Both the position numbers and the translations under genes were made by a program. From Falsiroseomonas frigidaquae (lineage in GTDB: Bacteria > Pseudomonadota > Alphaproteobacteria > Acetobacterales > Acetobacteraceae): DNA of 64,000 nt. Where the stretch lies: contig NZ_JAAVTX010000006.1 in NCBI RefSeq assembly GCF_012163145.1, forward strand, positions 372,001 through 436,000, read 5' to 3'. Numbering within the stretch: the first letter of the stretch is position 1; each line of letters begins with the position of its first letter. Positions 35,651-43,186 of this stretch are shown here, piece after piece. Below the pieces are notes generated by a model. It was not told the DNA's origin, did no database searches, and saw only the letters and a list, made by a program, of their open reading frames with translations.

Positions 35651-37927
35651 GTGCCGCACATCGTCCACCACACCGACTACATGGCCGGCGAGATCGGCAC
35701 CGCGCGCATGGCGGAGACCGGCCAGGCCTTCGTCGCGGGCAGCTACCAGTCCTTCACCCTGACCTTCACGGCGGGGCGCTTCGGCATGGACGACACCGGC
35801 TCCATCCGCCTGGTGCATCGCTTTGCCTCGGACATGCCGGCGGTGCAGTTCACCGATCCCGCCGCGCCGAACTACGTCACCGCCGAGGCTTCCAATGGCG
35901 CGGTGCTGGACCTGAACTACAATCCGCGCCTGAACATGCGCCCCTGGGGCAAGACGCTGACCGTCAGCGTCACCCGCGGCTTCCTCTCGCCGGGCGATAC
36001 CATCACGCTGCGGCTGGGCGACCGGCGCGGCGGCAGCCCGGGCATCCGGCTGCAGACCTTCTGCGAGGACCGCTTCGAGTTCCGCGTGCTGGCCGATGTC
36101 TTCGCCTGCTTCAACTGGGCGCTGCTGCCCGACCAGCCCTGGATCGCCATCGTGCCCGGCGCGCCGGAGACCTGGCGCGCCGTGCTGCCGACGCTGCGCC
36201 GTGAGGCCGAGTCCTTTTGCCTGTCGCTGCGCGCCGATGATCGCTGGGGCAATCCGAGCGGTGAGGTTCAGGGCCGTTTTCGCCTGCGCGCCTCCCGCCC
36301 CGTGCAGGGGCTGCCGGAAGTCTTCGATTGGCCGCAGGGCGCCCGGGCGCATCGCATCGAGGGGCTGCGCGCCGTGGCCGGGGACCTTGCCATCACCCTG
36401 CTCGACGAAGCGGGCGCGACATTGGCGGAAAGCAATCCGCTGCGGCTGGTGCAGGCGGCGGATCTGCTGCCCTTCTACGCCGATATGCACGGCCAGTCGG
36501 ACGAGACGATCGGCACCAATTCCGCCCGCCGCCTCGCCGAATATGCGCGCGACCTCGCCTTCATCGACGCCATGTGCCACCAGGGCAACGACTTCCAGAT
36601 CACCGCCGCCTTCTGGCGCGACCTCAATGCGCTGACCGCGGAGTTCAACCAGGCCGGGCGCTTCGTCTTCTTTCCCGGCTATGAATGGTCCGGCAACACG
36701 GCGCTCGGCGGCGATCGCAACGTGGTGCTGAAGGATGAGGGGCGCATCCTGCACCGGTCCTGCCACGCGCTGGTCGAGGATCTGTCCGACGCGGACCAGG
36801 ATGCGCTGGATGTGCGCGCGCTGCATGCGGCATTGCGGGCGGAGCGCGACGTGCTGTGCCTGCCGCATGTTGGCGGCCGCTACGCCAATCTCGGCTTTGC
36901 CCATGACAAGGCGCTGGAGCGCAGCGTCGAGGTGCATTCGGACTGGGGCACCTTCGACTGGCTGCTGGAGGATGCCTTCGCCGCCGGCGGGCGCGTCGGC
37001 ATCGCCGCCAATTCGGACGGCCACAAGGGCCGCCAGGGCGCGTCGCATCCCGGCGCCTCGCTGTTCGGCGCCTATGGCGGGCTGACCTGCTACTTGGCGC
37101 GCGACCTGTCGCGGGACGCGCTGTGGGACGCGATGCTGTGGCGCCGGCAATACGCCACCACCGGCGCGCTGCGCGCGCATTGCGATGCCTGGCTGAAGCT
37201 GGATGCGCCGGCCGCGCTGCATCAGGACGACCCGGCGCTCGGCGGGGCGCCCTTCGGCACGACGGCGAAGGCGGGGCTTGGCGCGATTCTCTCCGGCGTC
37301 ACCGGCGAGACCGCCGAGTTCGGCTTCGAACTGGCCGCCGCCACGCCGATCGAGCGCATCGAGATCCGCAACCGCACGCGGCTGCTGGAGACCTGGCGCC
37401 CCTATGCGCCCGCCGAACTCGGCCGCCGCATCCGCATCCTGTGGGAAGGCTCCGAATATCGCGGCCGGGGGCGGGAGACGATGTGGCGCGGGGCGCTGCG
37501 GCTGGTGGGCGCCACCTGGCGCGATGTCCGCCCGATCAACCGCTTCAACCTCGACCGCCGCTTCGAGGCCGATGCGAACGGGCTGCGCTTCGAAGGCGTG
37601 ACCACCGGCGGCTTCATGGGCGTGGAGGCGGTGCTGGACGGCGACGGCGGCACGCTGGAGATCGAGACCAACCTGGTCACCGCCACCCTGCCGCTCGACG
37701 AGATCGGCCATGCGGACCGGATCTTCGAGGCCGGCGGCCTCGGCCGGCGGATGCGCGCCTTCCGGCTGCCGGATGTGAACCCGCACCGTGCCATCAGCCA
37801 GTCCCGCCGCCTGCCCCTGCGGCGGGACGAGGACAACGCCTTCTACATCCGGACGACCTTCGAGGACGGCAATGTCCTGTGGTCGAGCCCGATCTACGTG
37901 ACCAACGACCTGAAACCAGGCGACTGA
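35651..37927 (+). CDS. DUF3604 domain protein, PHP-like metal hydrolase
   Basis: A 758-residue protein of the DUF3604 family, whose activity is not established. It resembles PHP/amidohydrolase metal enzymes: LLPFYADMHGQSDETIGTNS and MCHQGNDFQIT with conserved His, FFPGYEWSGNTALGGDRN, SVEVHSDWGTFDWLLEDAF, and GIAANSDGHKGRQGASHPG supply candidate metal ligands. No signal peptide is seen. The GTG at 35651 follows GGAGAAG at a good distance; an ATG at 35681 is the alternative. The gene is first in an operon with a Bug binding protein and is divergent from a GntR repressor, so it probably degrades whatever the Bug protein delivers. Confidence 0.8.
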   Translation: MPHIVHHTDYMAGEIGTARMAETGQAFVAGSYQSFTLTFTAGRFGMDDTGSIRLVHRFASDMPAVQFTDPAAPNYVTAEASNGAVLDLNYNPRLNMRPWGKTLTVSVTRGFLSPGDTITLRLGDRRGGSPGIRLQTFCEDRFEFRVLADVFACFNWALLPDQPWIAIVPGAPETWRAVLPTLRREAESFCLSLRADDRWGNPSGEVQGRFRLRASRPVQGLPEVFDWPQGARAHRIEGLRAVAGDLAITLLDEAGATLAESNPLRLVQAADLLPFYADMHGQSDETIGTNSARRLAEYARDLAFIDAMCHQGNDFQITAAFWRDLNALTAEFNQAGRFVFFPGYEWSGNTALGGDRNVVLKDEGRILHRSCHALVEDLSDADQDALDVRALHAALRAERDVLCLPHVGGRYANLGFAHDKALERSVEVHSDWGTFDWLLEDAFAAGGRVGIAANSDGHKGRQGASHPGASLFGAYGGLTCYLARDLSRDALWDAMLWRRQYATTGALRAHCDAWLKLDAPAALHQDDPALGGAPFGTTAKAGLGAILSGVTGETAEFGFELAAATPIERIEIRNRTRLLETWRPYAPAELGRRIRILWEGSEYRGRGRETMWRGALRLVGATWRDVRPINRFNLDRRFEADANGLRFEGVTTGGFMGVEAVLDGDGGTLEIETNLVTATLPLDEIGHADRIFEAGGLGRRMRAFRLPDVNPHRAISQSRRLPLRRDEDNAFYIRTTFEDGNVLWSSPIYVTNDLKPGD

Positions 37928-37966
37928 CCGGGAGAGCGCCAGTCGTTCCTTAGGAAGGAGACGACG

Positions 37967-38941
37967 ATGCGTCGAAGAGATCTGTTCGCGGCGGCCACAG
38001 CCCTGGCCGCGCCGCATGTCGCGTGGGCGCAGGCGGCCTGGGCGCCTTCGCGCCCGGTCACCATGATCGTCCCGCTCGGGCCGGGCAGCACCGCCGATAT
38101 CCTGGCACGCACGCTGGCCGATATCTGGACCCAGCGCCTCGGCCAGCCGGTGGTGGTGGAGAACCGCCCCTCCGCGGGCGGCATCGTGGCGACGGAGACG
38201 CTGAAGAACGCGCCGCCGGATGGCCACACCATCGGCCTGGCGAGCCAGGGCACGCTGGTGTTCAACCCCTTCCTGCACGCCAACCTCCGCTACGACCCGC
38301 GGCGCGACTTCACCCTGGTGGCGCCCTTCGCCGTGGTGACGAATGCGCTGGTGGTGCCGCGCAACAGCCCGCACCGGACGGTGGCGGATCTGGTGGCGGC
38401 GGCGAAGGCGCAGCCGGGGCAGATCAACTTCTCCTCCGGCGGCAACGGCACCTCGCACCACATCTCGATGGCGCTGTTCGCGCAGGTCAGCGGCACGCAG
38501 CTGGTGCATGTGCCCTACCGCACCGCGCCGGCCGGCATCCTGGCCGTGATCGCCGGGGAGGTGCAGGCGGGCTGCTACAACATCCCGACGGTGCTGACCC
38601 AGATCCGCGCCGGGGAGTTGCGCGCGCTGGCCGTCACCTCCGCCGGGCGCAGCGAGTTCCTGCCGGATGTGCCGAGCCTGCAGGAGGCGGGGCTGGCGGG
38701 CTATGAGCTGACCACCTGGATGGGCCTGGTGCTGCCGGCCGGCGCGGCCCCGCCGGTGGTGGCGCGGCTGGCGGCGGAAACCGACCGGGCACTGGCGGAT
38801 GACGCGGTCTGGGCGCGGCTGCGCCAGCAGGGCTTCGAGCGCATCCCGCGCATGGACCCAGCCGCCTTTGCCCGCTTCCTGGAGGCGGACCTGGCGAAGT
38901 GGAAGCCGATTTTCGACGCGGCAGGCACCCGCGCGGATTGA
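37967..38941 (+). CDS. Bug family (TctC) periplasmic substrate-binding protein
   Basis: A 324-residue periplasmic receptor with leader MRRRDLFAAATALAAPHVAWAQ (RRRDLF, Tat-like). Motifs are SRPVTMIVPLGPGSTADILAR, VENRPSAGGIVATE, PPDGHTIGLA, NFSSGGNGTSHH and HVPYRTAPAG. GGAAGGAG stands six bases before the ATG. It follows the DUF3604 gene by 39 bases and shares its promoter and presumably its ligand pathway. A transposase relic begins about 65 bases after its stop. Confidence 0.9.
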   Translation: MRRRDLFAAATALAAPHVAWAQAAWAPSRPVTMIVPLGPGSTADILARTLADIWTQRLGQPVVVENRPSAGGIVATETLKNAPPDGHTIGLASQGTLVFNPFLHANLRYDPRRDFTLVAPFAVVTNALVVPRNSPHRTVADLVAAAKAQPGQINFSSGGNGTSHHISMALFAQVSGTQLVHVPYRTAPAGILAVIAGEVQAGCYNIPTVLTQIRAGELRALAVTSAGRSEFLPDVPSLQEAGLAGYELTTWMGLVLPAGAAPPVVARLAAETDRALADDAVWARLRQQGFERIPRMDPAAFARFLEADLAKWKPIFDAAGTRAD

Positions 38942-39005
38942 GCGATGCCGCTCTGGCGCCCTGCGCTGGAGCGGGCTTTCCGCGATCGGTCAGGACGTGA
39001 ACCGG

Positions 39006-39120
39006 GGGATCAATGGTCAGGCGGAGAGGATGAACCGCACGGTCAAGGACGCCACGATCAAGGCCTTCCACGACCCGGACCTCGACGCCCTCGGGGCACA
39101 TCTGACCTGGTTGGGTCACT
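39006..39120 (+). pseudogene. IS481-type transposase C-terminal fragment
   Basis: A short reading frame contains GINGQAERMNRTVKDATIKAF and HDPDLDALGAHL, typical of the C-terminal part of an integrase-core transposase (IS481-like). The upstream catalytic domain is absent, and the frame turns into unrelated sequence after HLTWLGH. No terminal inverted repeats could be defined. It marks a past insertion or recombination point directly after the Bug gene and overlaps the end of the next gene by 5 bases. Confidence 0.75.
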
Positions 39121-39763
39121 GTGCCGACGGGCTGCACAGGTCGGGGGACGGAAGTCTCCGGACGACCCATTCACCCACAGCGATGGTCACCAGCCACACG
39201 CCGACAACCGCGATGTCAGTGGTCAGCCCCGTGGGCGGTTCTCCACTGATCAGGTAGACGGGGAACAGGAACAGCGCGACGGTTCCTGATCCCATGCCGA
39301 TGGCATATGCGCGGATCATCCAGGCGCGGTGTCGAACCATGGCCTGCGCCCGCGCCGCCAACACCCCCAGCACGAGCACGGCGATCAGCGCCAGGCCAAA
39401 GACCCCGCGTGCGGCATCAAGAAGCCCGGTTGCCATGCTCTCGACCTGCTGCAGCAGCGCCAGCCCGGACAGCGCCAACACCACTCCCGCAAAGACAAAA
39501 GCCAGCCCGCTCAGGCGGTGGAGACTCCCGAATTGGCGGCGAAGGGCGCGGACAAGCTGCAACGGCCCGAGTAGGCCGAACAGCACGCCCGCCAGCGCGT
39601 GAAGGAAGAATGCGACAGGAACTGAAGCCAGCCGCAGACTGTCCTCGGGCAATGCGCCAAGCGGGATCTGCACCACGCGGACCGCGGCCATCATCACCGG
39701 AATGAAGGTGCAGAAGGCCAGAGCCAGAGCAATCGTAGCTGGCCGGGTGAAAGCGCGGATCAT
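39116..39763 (-). CDS. DUF2306 family membrane protein
   Basis: A 215-residue integral membrane protein with about six or seven predicted helices: residues 8-30, 45-70, 83-105, 115-137, 145-172 and 180-200. The DUF2306 pattern is seen as FFLHALAGVLFGLLGPLQLVRALRRQFGSLHRLSGLAFV, then RHRAWMIRAYAIGMGSGTVALFLFPVY, with conserved His. Function is unknown; relatives resemble heme- or ion-linked membrane proteins. It follows a small lipoprotein gene on the same strand (26-base gap), and its 3' end abuts the IS481 relic, so the C-terminus after WVVRRL may have been altered by the insertion. Confidence 0.75.
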   Translation of the reverse strand: MIRAFTRPATIALALAFCTFIPVMMAAVRVVQIPLGALPEDSLRLASVPVAFFLHALAGVLFGLLGPLQLVRALRRQFGSLHRLSGLAFVFAGVVLALSGLALLQQVESMATGLLDAARGVFGLALIAVLVLGVLAARAQAMVRHRAWMIRAYAIGMGSGTVALFLFPVYLISGEPPTGLTTDIAVVGVWLVTIAVGEWVVRRLPSPDLCSPSAQ

Positions 39764-39789
39764 GGCGACGTCGCTTCAGGGATGATGGA

Positions 39790-40191
39790 TCAGCACCGCC
39801 CTGCTGCCCGCAACAACGCATTGCAGTCGCCGCCGGCGCTCCGGCCACGCTGGCCCGTGGCTGCGGGCCGCTCATTGCCACCTGCTCTCTGGCCACTCGC
39901 CACGGGGGTACAGATGGCATCGGAGTGCGGTGTCTGCCCGAATGTCACGGCATTCTGCAGGCCGGTGGCCCCGTAGAGGTAGCAGCGGTAAGCCGCGCCG
40001 TCGCGCGTGCTGACGGCGTAATTGATGCGGCCTCCGGTCTCCTCGCGGCGATCTGTGATGGCGAACTGGCCGACGGTTCGCCCGATGGCCTGAGCGGTGC
40101 GTTGCTCCAGGCCGTCCTGACTGATGGTGGCCGCACAGGCGGCCAGCAGGACAAGCGTGGCCGCGAGGGATGCGATGGGTCGAATGGACAT
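39790..40191 (-). CDS. small lipoprotein
   Basis: A 133-residue protein with a type II signal peptide: MSIRPIASLAATLVLLAAC, lipobox LAAC with Cys19. The mature part has a compact domain (EQRTAQAIGRTVGQFAITDRREETGGRINYAVSTRDGAAYRCYLY) with a conserved-looking Cys. The last 35 residues are Gly/Arg/Ala-rich and could be readthrough past an ancestral stop. It should be anchored to a membrane facing the periplasm. It is divergent from a LysR gene and upstream of the DUF2306 gene. Confidence 0.7.
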   Translation of the reverse strand: MSIRPIASLAATLVLLAACAATISQDGLEQRTAQAIGRTVGQFAITDRREETGGRINYAVSTRDGAAYRCYLYGATGLQNAVTFGQTPHSDAICTPVASGQRAGGNERPAATGQRGRSAGGDCNALLRAAGRC

Positions 40192-40273
40192 GATTGGCTC
40201 ATCTCCGGCGTTGTGGAGCTGGTCACCTACCCATGCAGCGATACGCGTGGAACTGGCGAAATCCGGTCATTAC

Positions 40274-40291
40274 CCATACAAGGATGTATGG
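40274..40291. promoter_or_regulatory. inverted repeat over LysR start codon
   Basis: CCATAC-AAGGAT-GTATGG is a perfect 6-bp inverted repeat whose loop holds the AAGG ribosome site and whose right arm holds the ATG at 40288. As DNA it could be an autoregulatory operator; as RNA it could mask the start. Confidence 0.5.
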
Positions 40292-41181
40292 ATTGGACCG
40301 CCACACAGCTCGATTGGAATCGCATCCGCGCCTTCCTCGCCACCGCCGAGGCGGGTTCACTCTCCGCCGCGGCGCGAGCCCTCGGCCTCACCCAGCCGAC
40401 GCTCGGCCGCCAGATCGCAGCGCTGGAGCGTGAGCTGGGTGTTGCCCTGTTCGAGCGGGCCGGTCGCGGCCTCGTGCTGACACCCACTGCCGGGGCCTTG
40501 CTGGACCATGTGCGCATGATGGGCGAGGCCGCCGGCCGCTTGGCCCTGGCCGCCACCGGCCAGTCGCAGCGGATCGAAGGCCCAATCCGGATTACCGCCA
40601 CCGAGGCCTGTGCGGCGCAGGTCCTGCCCCCCATCATTGCCAAGCTGCGCGCGGCCCATCCCGGCATCACGGTGGAAATCCGCGCGACCAATCGCACGGT
40701 CGATCTGTTGCGCCGCGAGGCCGACATCGCTGTCCGCAACTTCGACCCGCGTGAGCCGGAACTCATCGCCCGCAAGGTGGGCGAGGACCGGGGCCGCCCC
40801 TACGCGACCGCTGGCTATCTCAGCAAGCTGGGCCAGCCTCGGGGCTGGGATGATCTGACGCGGGCCGAGTTCGTGGCATTTGGCGAAACCTCGGACTTCA
40901 TCGAGGGCATGCGCGCCTTGGGCCTGCACGTGACGGCGCAGAACGTGCCGGTTCAGGTGGACAGCCACTTGGTGCATTGGGAACTGGTGAAGCAGGGCGC
41001 GGGCATCGGTTTCAACGCGGAAGCGGTGGGCGATGCGGAGCCACGGGTATGCCGTGTGCTGCCTGATGCGGCGCCCATCGTCTTCCCCATCTGGCTCGTC
41101 ACACATCGGGAACTACACACCAGCCGGCGCGTGCGGGTGGTCTTTGACCTGCTGGCCGATGCGCTGTCGTCGCAGCGCTGA
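40288..41181 (+). CDS. LysR family transcriptional regulator
   Basis: A 297-residue regulator with the LysR winged helix at residues 8-65 (NRIRAFLATAEAGSLSAAARALGLTQPTLGRQIAALERELG) and a substrate-binding domain from about residue 95 (EGPIRITATEACAAQVLPPII, then IEIRATNRTVDLLRREADIAVRN, close to the CrgA/VV2_1132 subgroup). The ATG at 40288 follows AAGG at four bases. It is divergent from the lipoprotein-DUF2306 pair, its likeliest target. An inverted repeat overlaps its start. Confidence 0.87.
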   Translation: MDWTATQLDWNRIRAFLATAEAGSLSAAARALGLTQPTLGRQIAALERELGVALFERAGRGLVLTPTAGALLDHVRMMGEAAGRLALAATGQSQRIEGPIRITATEACAAQVLPPIIAKLRAAHPGITVEIRATNRTVDLLRREADIAVRNFDPREPELIARKVGEDRGRPYATAGYLSKLGQPRGWDDLTRAEFVAFGETSDFIEGMRALGLHVTAQNVPVQVDSHLVHWELVKQGAGIGFNAEAVGDAEPRVCRVLPDAAPIVFPIWLVTHRELHTSRRVRVVFDLLADALSSQR

Positions 41182-41427
41182 TCCAACTGCCTGGGGTGGT
41201 TTGTATCTGGATCTACCCAGCCGCCAGTTGCCACCTGAATCGCTGGGCGAAGCTGGTTCCGCCTTGGCTCGCGCCGCCCGCTTCAGGCGTCATCGCGGCT
41301 ATGGAAAACCTGCGAGAGACCGCCTTGTACCGGGTCGCACCTCCTCCGCCAGTTTCGCTTCGGTTCGGACCGCAGCGGTGCTTTTAGCTCTGGCTCGCGC
41401 ATCCCCTCGGGACACACGCCGTGCCGG
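41182..41427. other. 246-base stretch without recognised gene
   Basis: It lies between the LysR stop and the anti-sigma stop, which are convergent. Only short frames occur and none has family signals or a ribosome site. No clear terminator hairpin was found. Confidence 0.4.
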
Positions 41428-42246
41428 TCACAACGCCTGGGACAGGGCGACCTGCCGATGCACACTTTCGGCAACACGCTGCAGCGCGAGCCGCTCCAGC
41501 CCCTCAGCCGCGACGGCGAAGCCGAAGCCCCGATCCACCCACCAGAAGGCGGTGATGCCCTGCGCCGGAACCTCGGCAAAACGGAATTCGGGGCCCGCGC
41601 CGCCGGCCCGGTCGGCGCGGAGATAGACCGTCAGGCGCTCGGCGCCGGGGCCTGCATACATGAGCTGGGCGGCCGGGTCGCCCGCAGCACCCGCAAGCAG
41701 CCGCCCGCCCAGCAGGTGATAGCCGAGCTGCGCCAAATCGGGCGCCTCCAGCGGCCGGCCGAGGCGGCTCGACAGCCAGCCCACCAGCTGTGCCTCCTGC
41801 GCCGCCGCGACCTCGACGGGACGCACTGCGTCGGCGGCGAAGACACGATGCGCCGACAGCGCTTCAGCCACCATCGGCCGCGTCGCAGTGACCGCGGCGC
41901 CCTGCGGCACCAGCAGCCCATGCCCAGCCCAGCCCAGCCCACCGCCGATCACCAACCATGCCGCCACGGCGGCGATCCGGCGGACGCCGTGCAGCCGGGC
42001 CTGGCGCCGCGCCGCAAGCAGGTTGGCGACGCGCAGCCGCGCCGGAACCGGCTCCGCCTGCCCTTCGCCCAGTGCGGCACGCAGCGCGTGGCGCTGTGCC
42101 GCCATCGCCCGGAACCGCGCGGCAGTCTCCGGGTTCTCGGCGAACCAGGCTTCCACAAGCGCATTTCGCTGCTGGCCCAGCCGGCCATCGACCCAGCCCT
42201 GCAGGTCATCCTCGCCCACCGGCAGGGGGTCGCCATTCACTGTCAC
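41428..42246 (-). CDS. anti-sigma factor, membrane-bound
   Basis: A 272-residue single-pass inner-membrane protein. The N-terminal cytoplasmic part (residues 1-85) is short and acidic in places (DDLQGWVDGRLGQQRNALVEAWFAENPETAARF), matching anti-sigma domains without a zinc-binding HxxxCxxC. One helix follows near residues 90-113 (VAAWLVIGGGLGWAGHGLLV), then a periplasmic domain of about 150 residues. Its ATG overlaps the ECF sigma stop by 4 bases, the standard sigma/anti-sigma pairing. It should hold the sigma factor inactive until an envelope signal arrives. Confidence 0.83.
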   Translation of the reverse strand: MTVNGDPLPVGEDDLQGWVDGRLGQQRNALVEAWFAENPETAARFRAMAAQRHALRAALGEGQAEPVPARLRVANLLAARRQARLHGVRRIAAVAAWLVIGGGLGWAGHGLLVPQGAAVTATRPMVAEALSAHRVFAADAVRPVEVAAAQEAQLVGWLSSRLGRPLEAPDLAQLGYHLLGGRLLAGAAGDPAAQLMYAGPGAERLTVYLRADRAGGAGPEFRFAEVPAQGITAFWWVDRGFGFAVAAEGLERLALQRVAESVHRQVALSQAL

Positions 42247-42800
42247 TTCACTCTCCGCAACGGGGGTCTGGCGAGATCGACGGTGCTGTCGCCGGCGATC
42301 AGGCGGCGCAATCTTTCGCGCCCGCGTGACAGCCGCGACATCACGGTACCGACTGGCACGCCGGTGAGCTGCGCCGCGGCATCGTAGGAAAAATCCTCGA
42401 CGCCGACCAGCAACAGGACAACACGCTGATCCTCGGGCAGCGCCTCGAGGGCGATCAGCGTATCGCGCCAGATCAGGCGATGCTCGGCCGCTTGATCGGC
42501 GGTGGGATCGGCAACCTGGAGACCCTCGTCGCCTTGCTCGTCCAGCGGCAGCGCATGGCCACGCCGGGAGGCGCTGCGCCGCCCCATCCGAAACAGATTG
42601 TGCAGGATCGCGAACAGCCAGGCTTTCGCATCGGCTTCATGGCGGCGGAAATGCCAGCTGGAAATCGCCCGCTCCAGGCAATCCTGCACCAGGTCATCGG
42701 CAGCCGTGCGGTCGCGCAACAGCGCCCAGGCGAAGCGGCGGAGGGCCGGGATATGCGGCTCGATCAAAGCCGCCATTGCGCGCTCGCCGCCGGCCATCAT
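42243..42800 (-). CDS. ECF subfamily RNA polymerase sigma factor
   Basis: A 185-residue extracytoplasmic-function sigma factor. Region 2 is LIEPHIPALRRFAWALLRDRTAADDLVQDCLERAI with a polymerase-binding DLVQD and the -10-recognising AKAWLFAILHNLFR. Region 4 is LIALEALPEDQRVVLLLVGVEDFSYDAAAQLTGVPVGTVMSRLSRGRERLRRL. It overlaps both neighbours by 4 bases: DUF305 upstream and the anti-sigma factor downstream. Autoregulation through a candidate promoter at 44659-44687 is plausible. Start at 42800; an ATG at 42797 is also present. Confidence 0.9.
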   Translation of the reverse strand: MMAGGERAMAALIEPHIPALRRFAWALLRDRTAADDLVQDCLERAISSWHFRRHEADAKAWLFAILHNLFRMGRRSASRRGHALPLDEQGDEGLQVADPTADQAAEHRLIWRDTLIALEALPEDQRVVLLLVGVEDFSYDAAAQLTGVPVGTVMSRLSRGRERLRRLIAGDSTVDLARPPLRRVK

Positions 42801-43186
42801 CGCGCAGGCGAACTCCCGCGCGTGCCACCCAGGGCCGGGAACTCGTCGGCCGGTCCGCGCAGTGCCGCGAGGCGGGCCTGCATCGCCGCGACTTCGACGG
42901 TCTGCCCTGCCAGGATCTCCTCTGCCAGCTGGCGCGTCAGCGGGTCCCGGCCGTGCAGCAGCAGCAGCCGCGCCATCTCGATCGCGCCTTCATGGTGGGG
43001 CGCCATCATGGCCAGGAAATCCTGATCCGGATCGCCAGTCGGCGGCGCCGCATGCATGTCTACCATCATGCGCTCCATGGCCGCGGACATCGCGCGCGCG
43101 AAAGGGTCGGCAGCATCAGCCCATGACTGAGTACCGCCCTTCGGCCCATGATGATGATGATGATGCGCGGGCGCCATACCGGTCAT
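42797..43186 (-). CDS. DUF305 protein with natural His6 tract
   Basis: A 129-residue DUF305 (CopM-like) protein. The core is FLAMMAPHHEGAIEMARLLLLHGRDPLTRQLAEEILAGQTVEVAAMQARLA, with the paired His and Met residues of the ferritin-like metal-binding fold. The N-terminus reads MTGMAPAHHHHHHGPKGG, six consecutive His codons. Copper binding is suggested by the Met/His pattern. No clear signal peptide is seen, unlike most family members. The ATG at 43186 overlaps the beta-propeller stop and its own stop overlaps the sigma gene, so it is the second gene of a four-gene coupled operon. Confidence 0.83.
   Translation of the reverse strand: MTGMAPAHHHHHHGPKGGTQSWADAADPFARAMSAAMERMMVDMHAAPPTGDPDQDFLAMMAPHHEGAIEMARLLLLHGRDPLTRQLAEEILAGQTVEVAAMQARLAALRGPADEFPALGGTRGSSPAR

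Noticed and set aside
35549-38509. 1236-residue minus frame containing the GntR protein
   Set aside because: The upstream thousand residues are antisense to the DUF3604 and Bug genes; the GntR domain begins at 35548.
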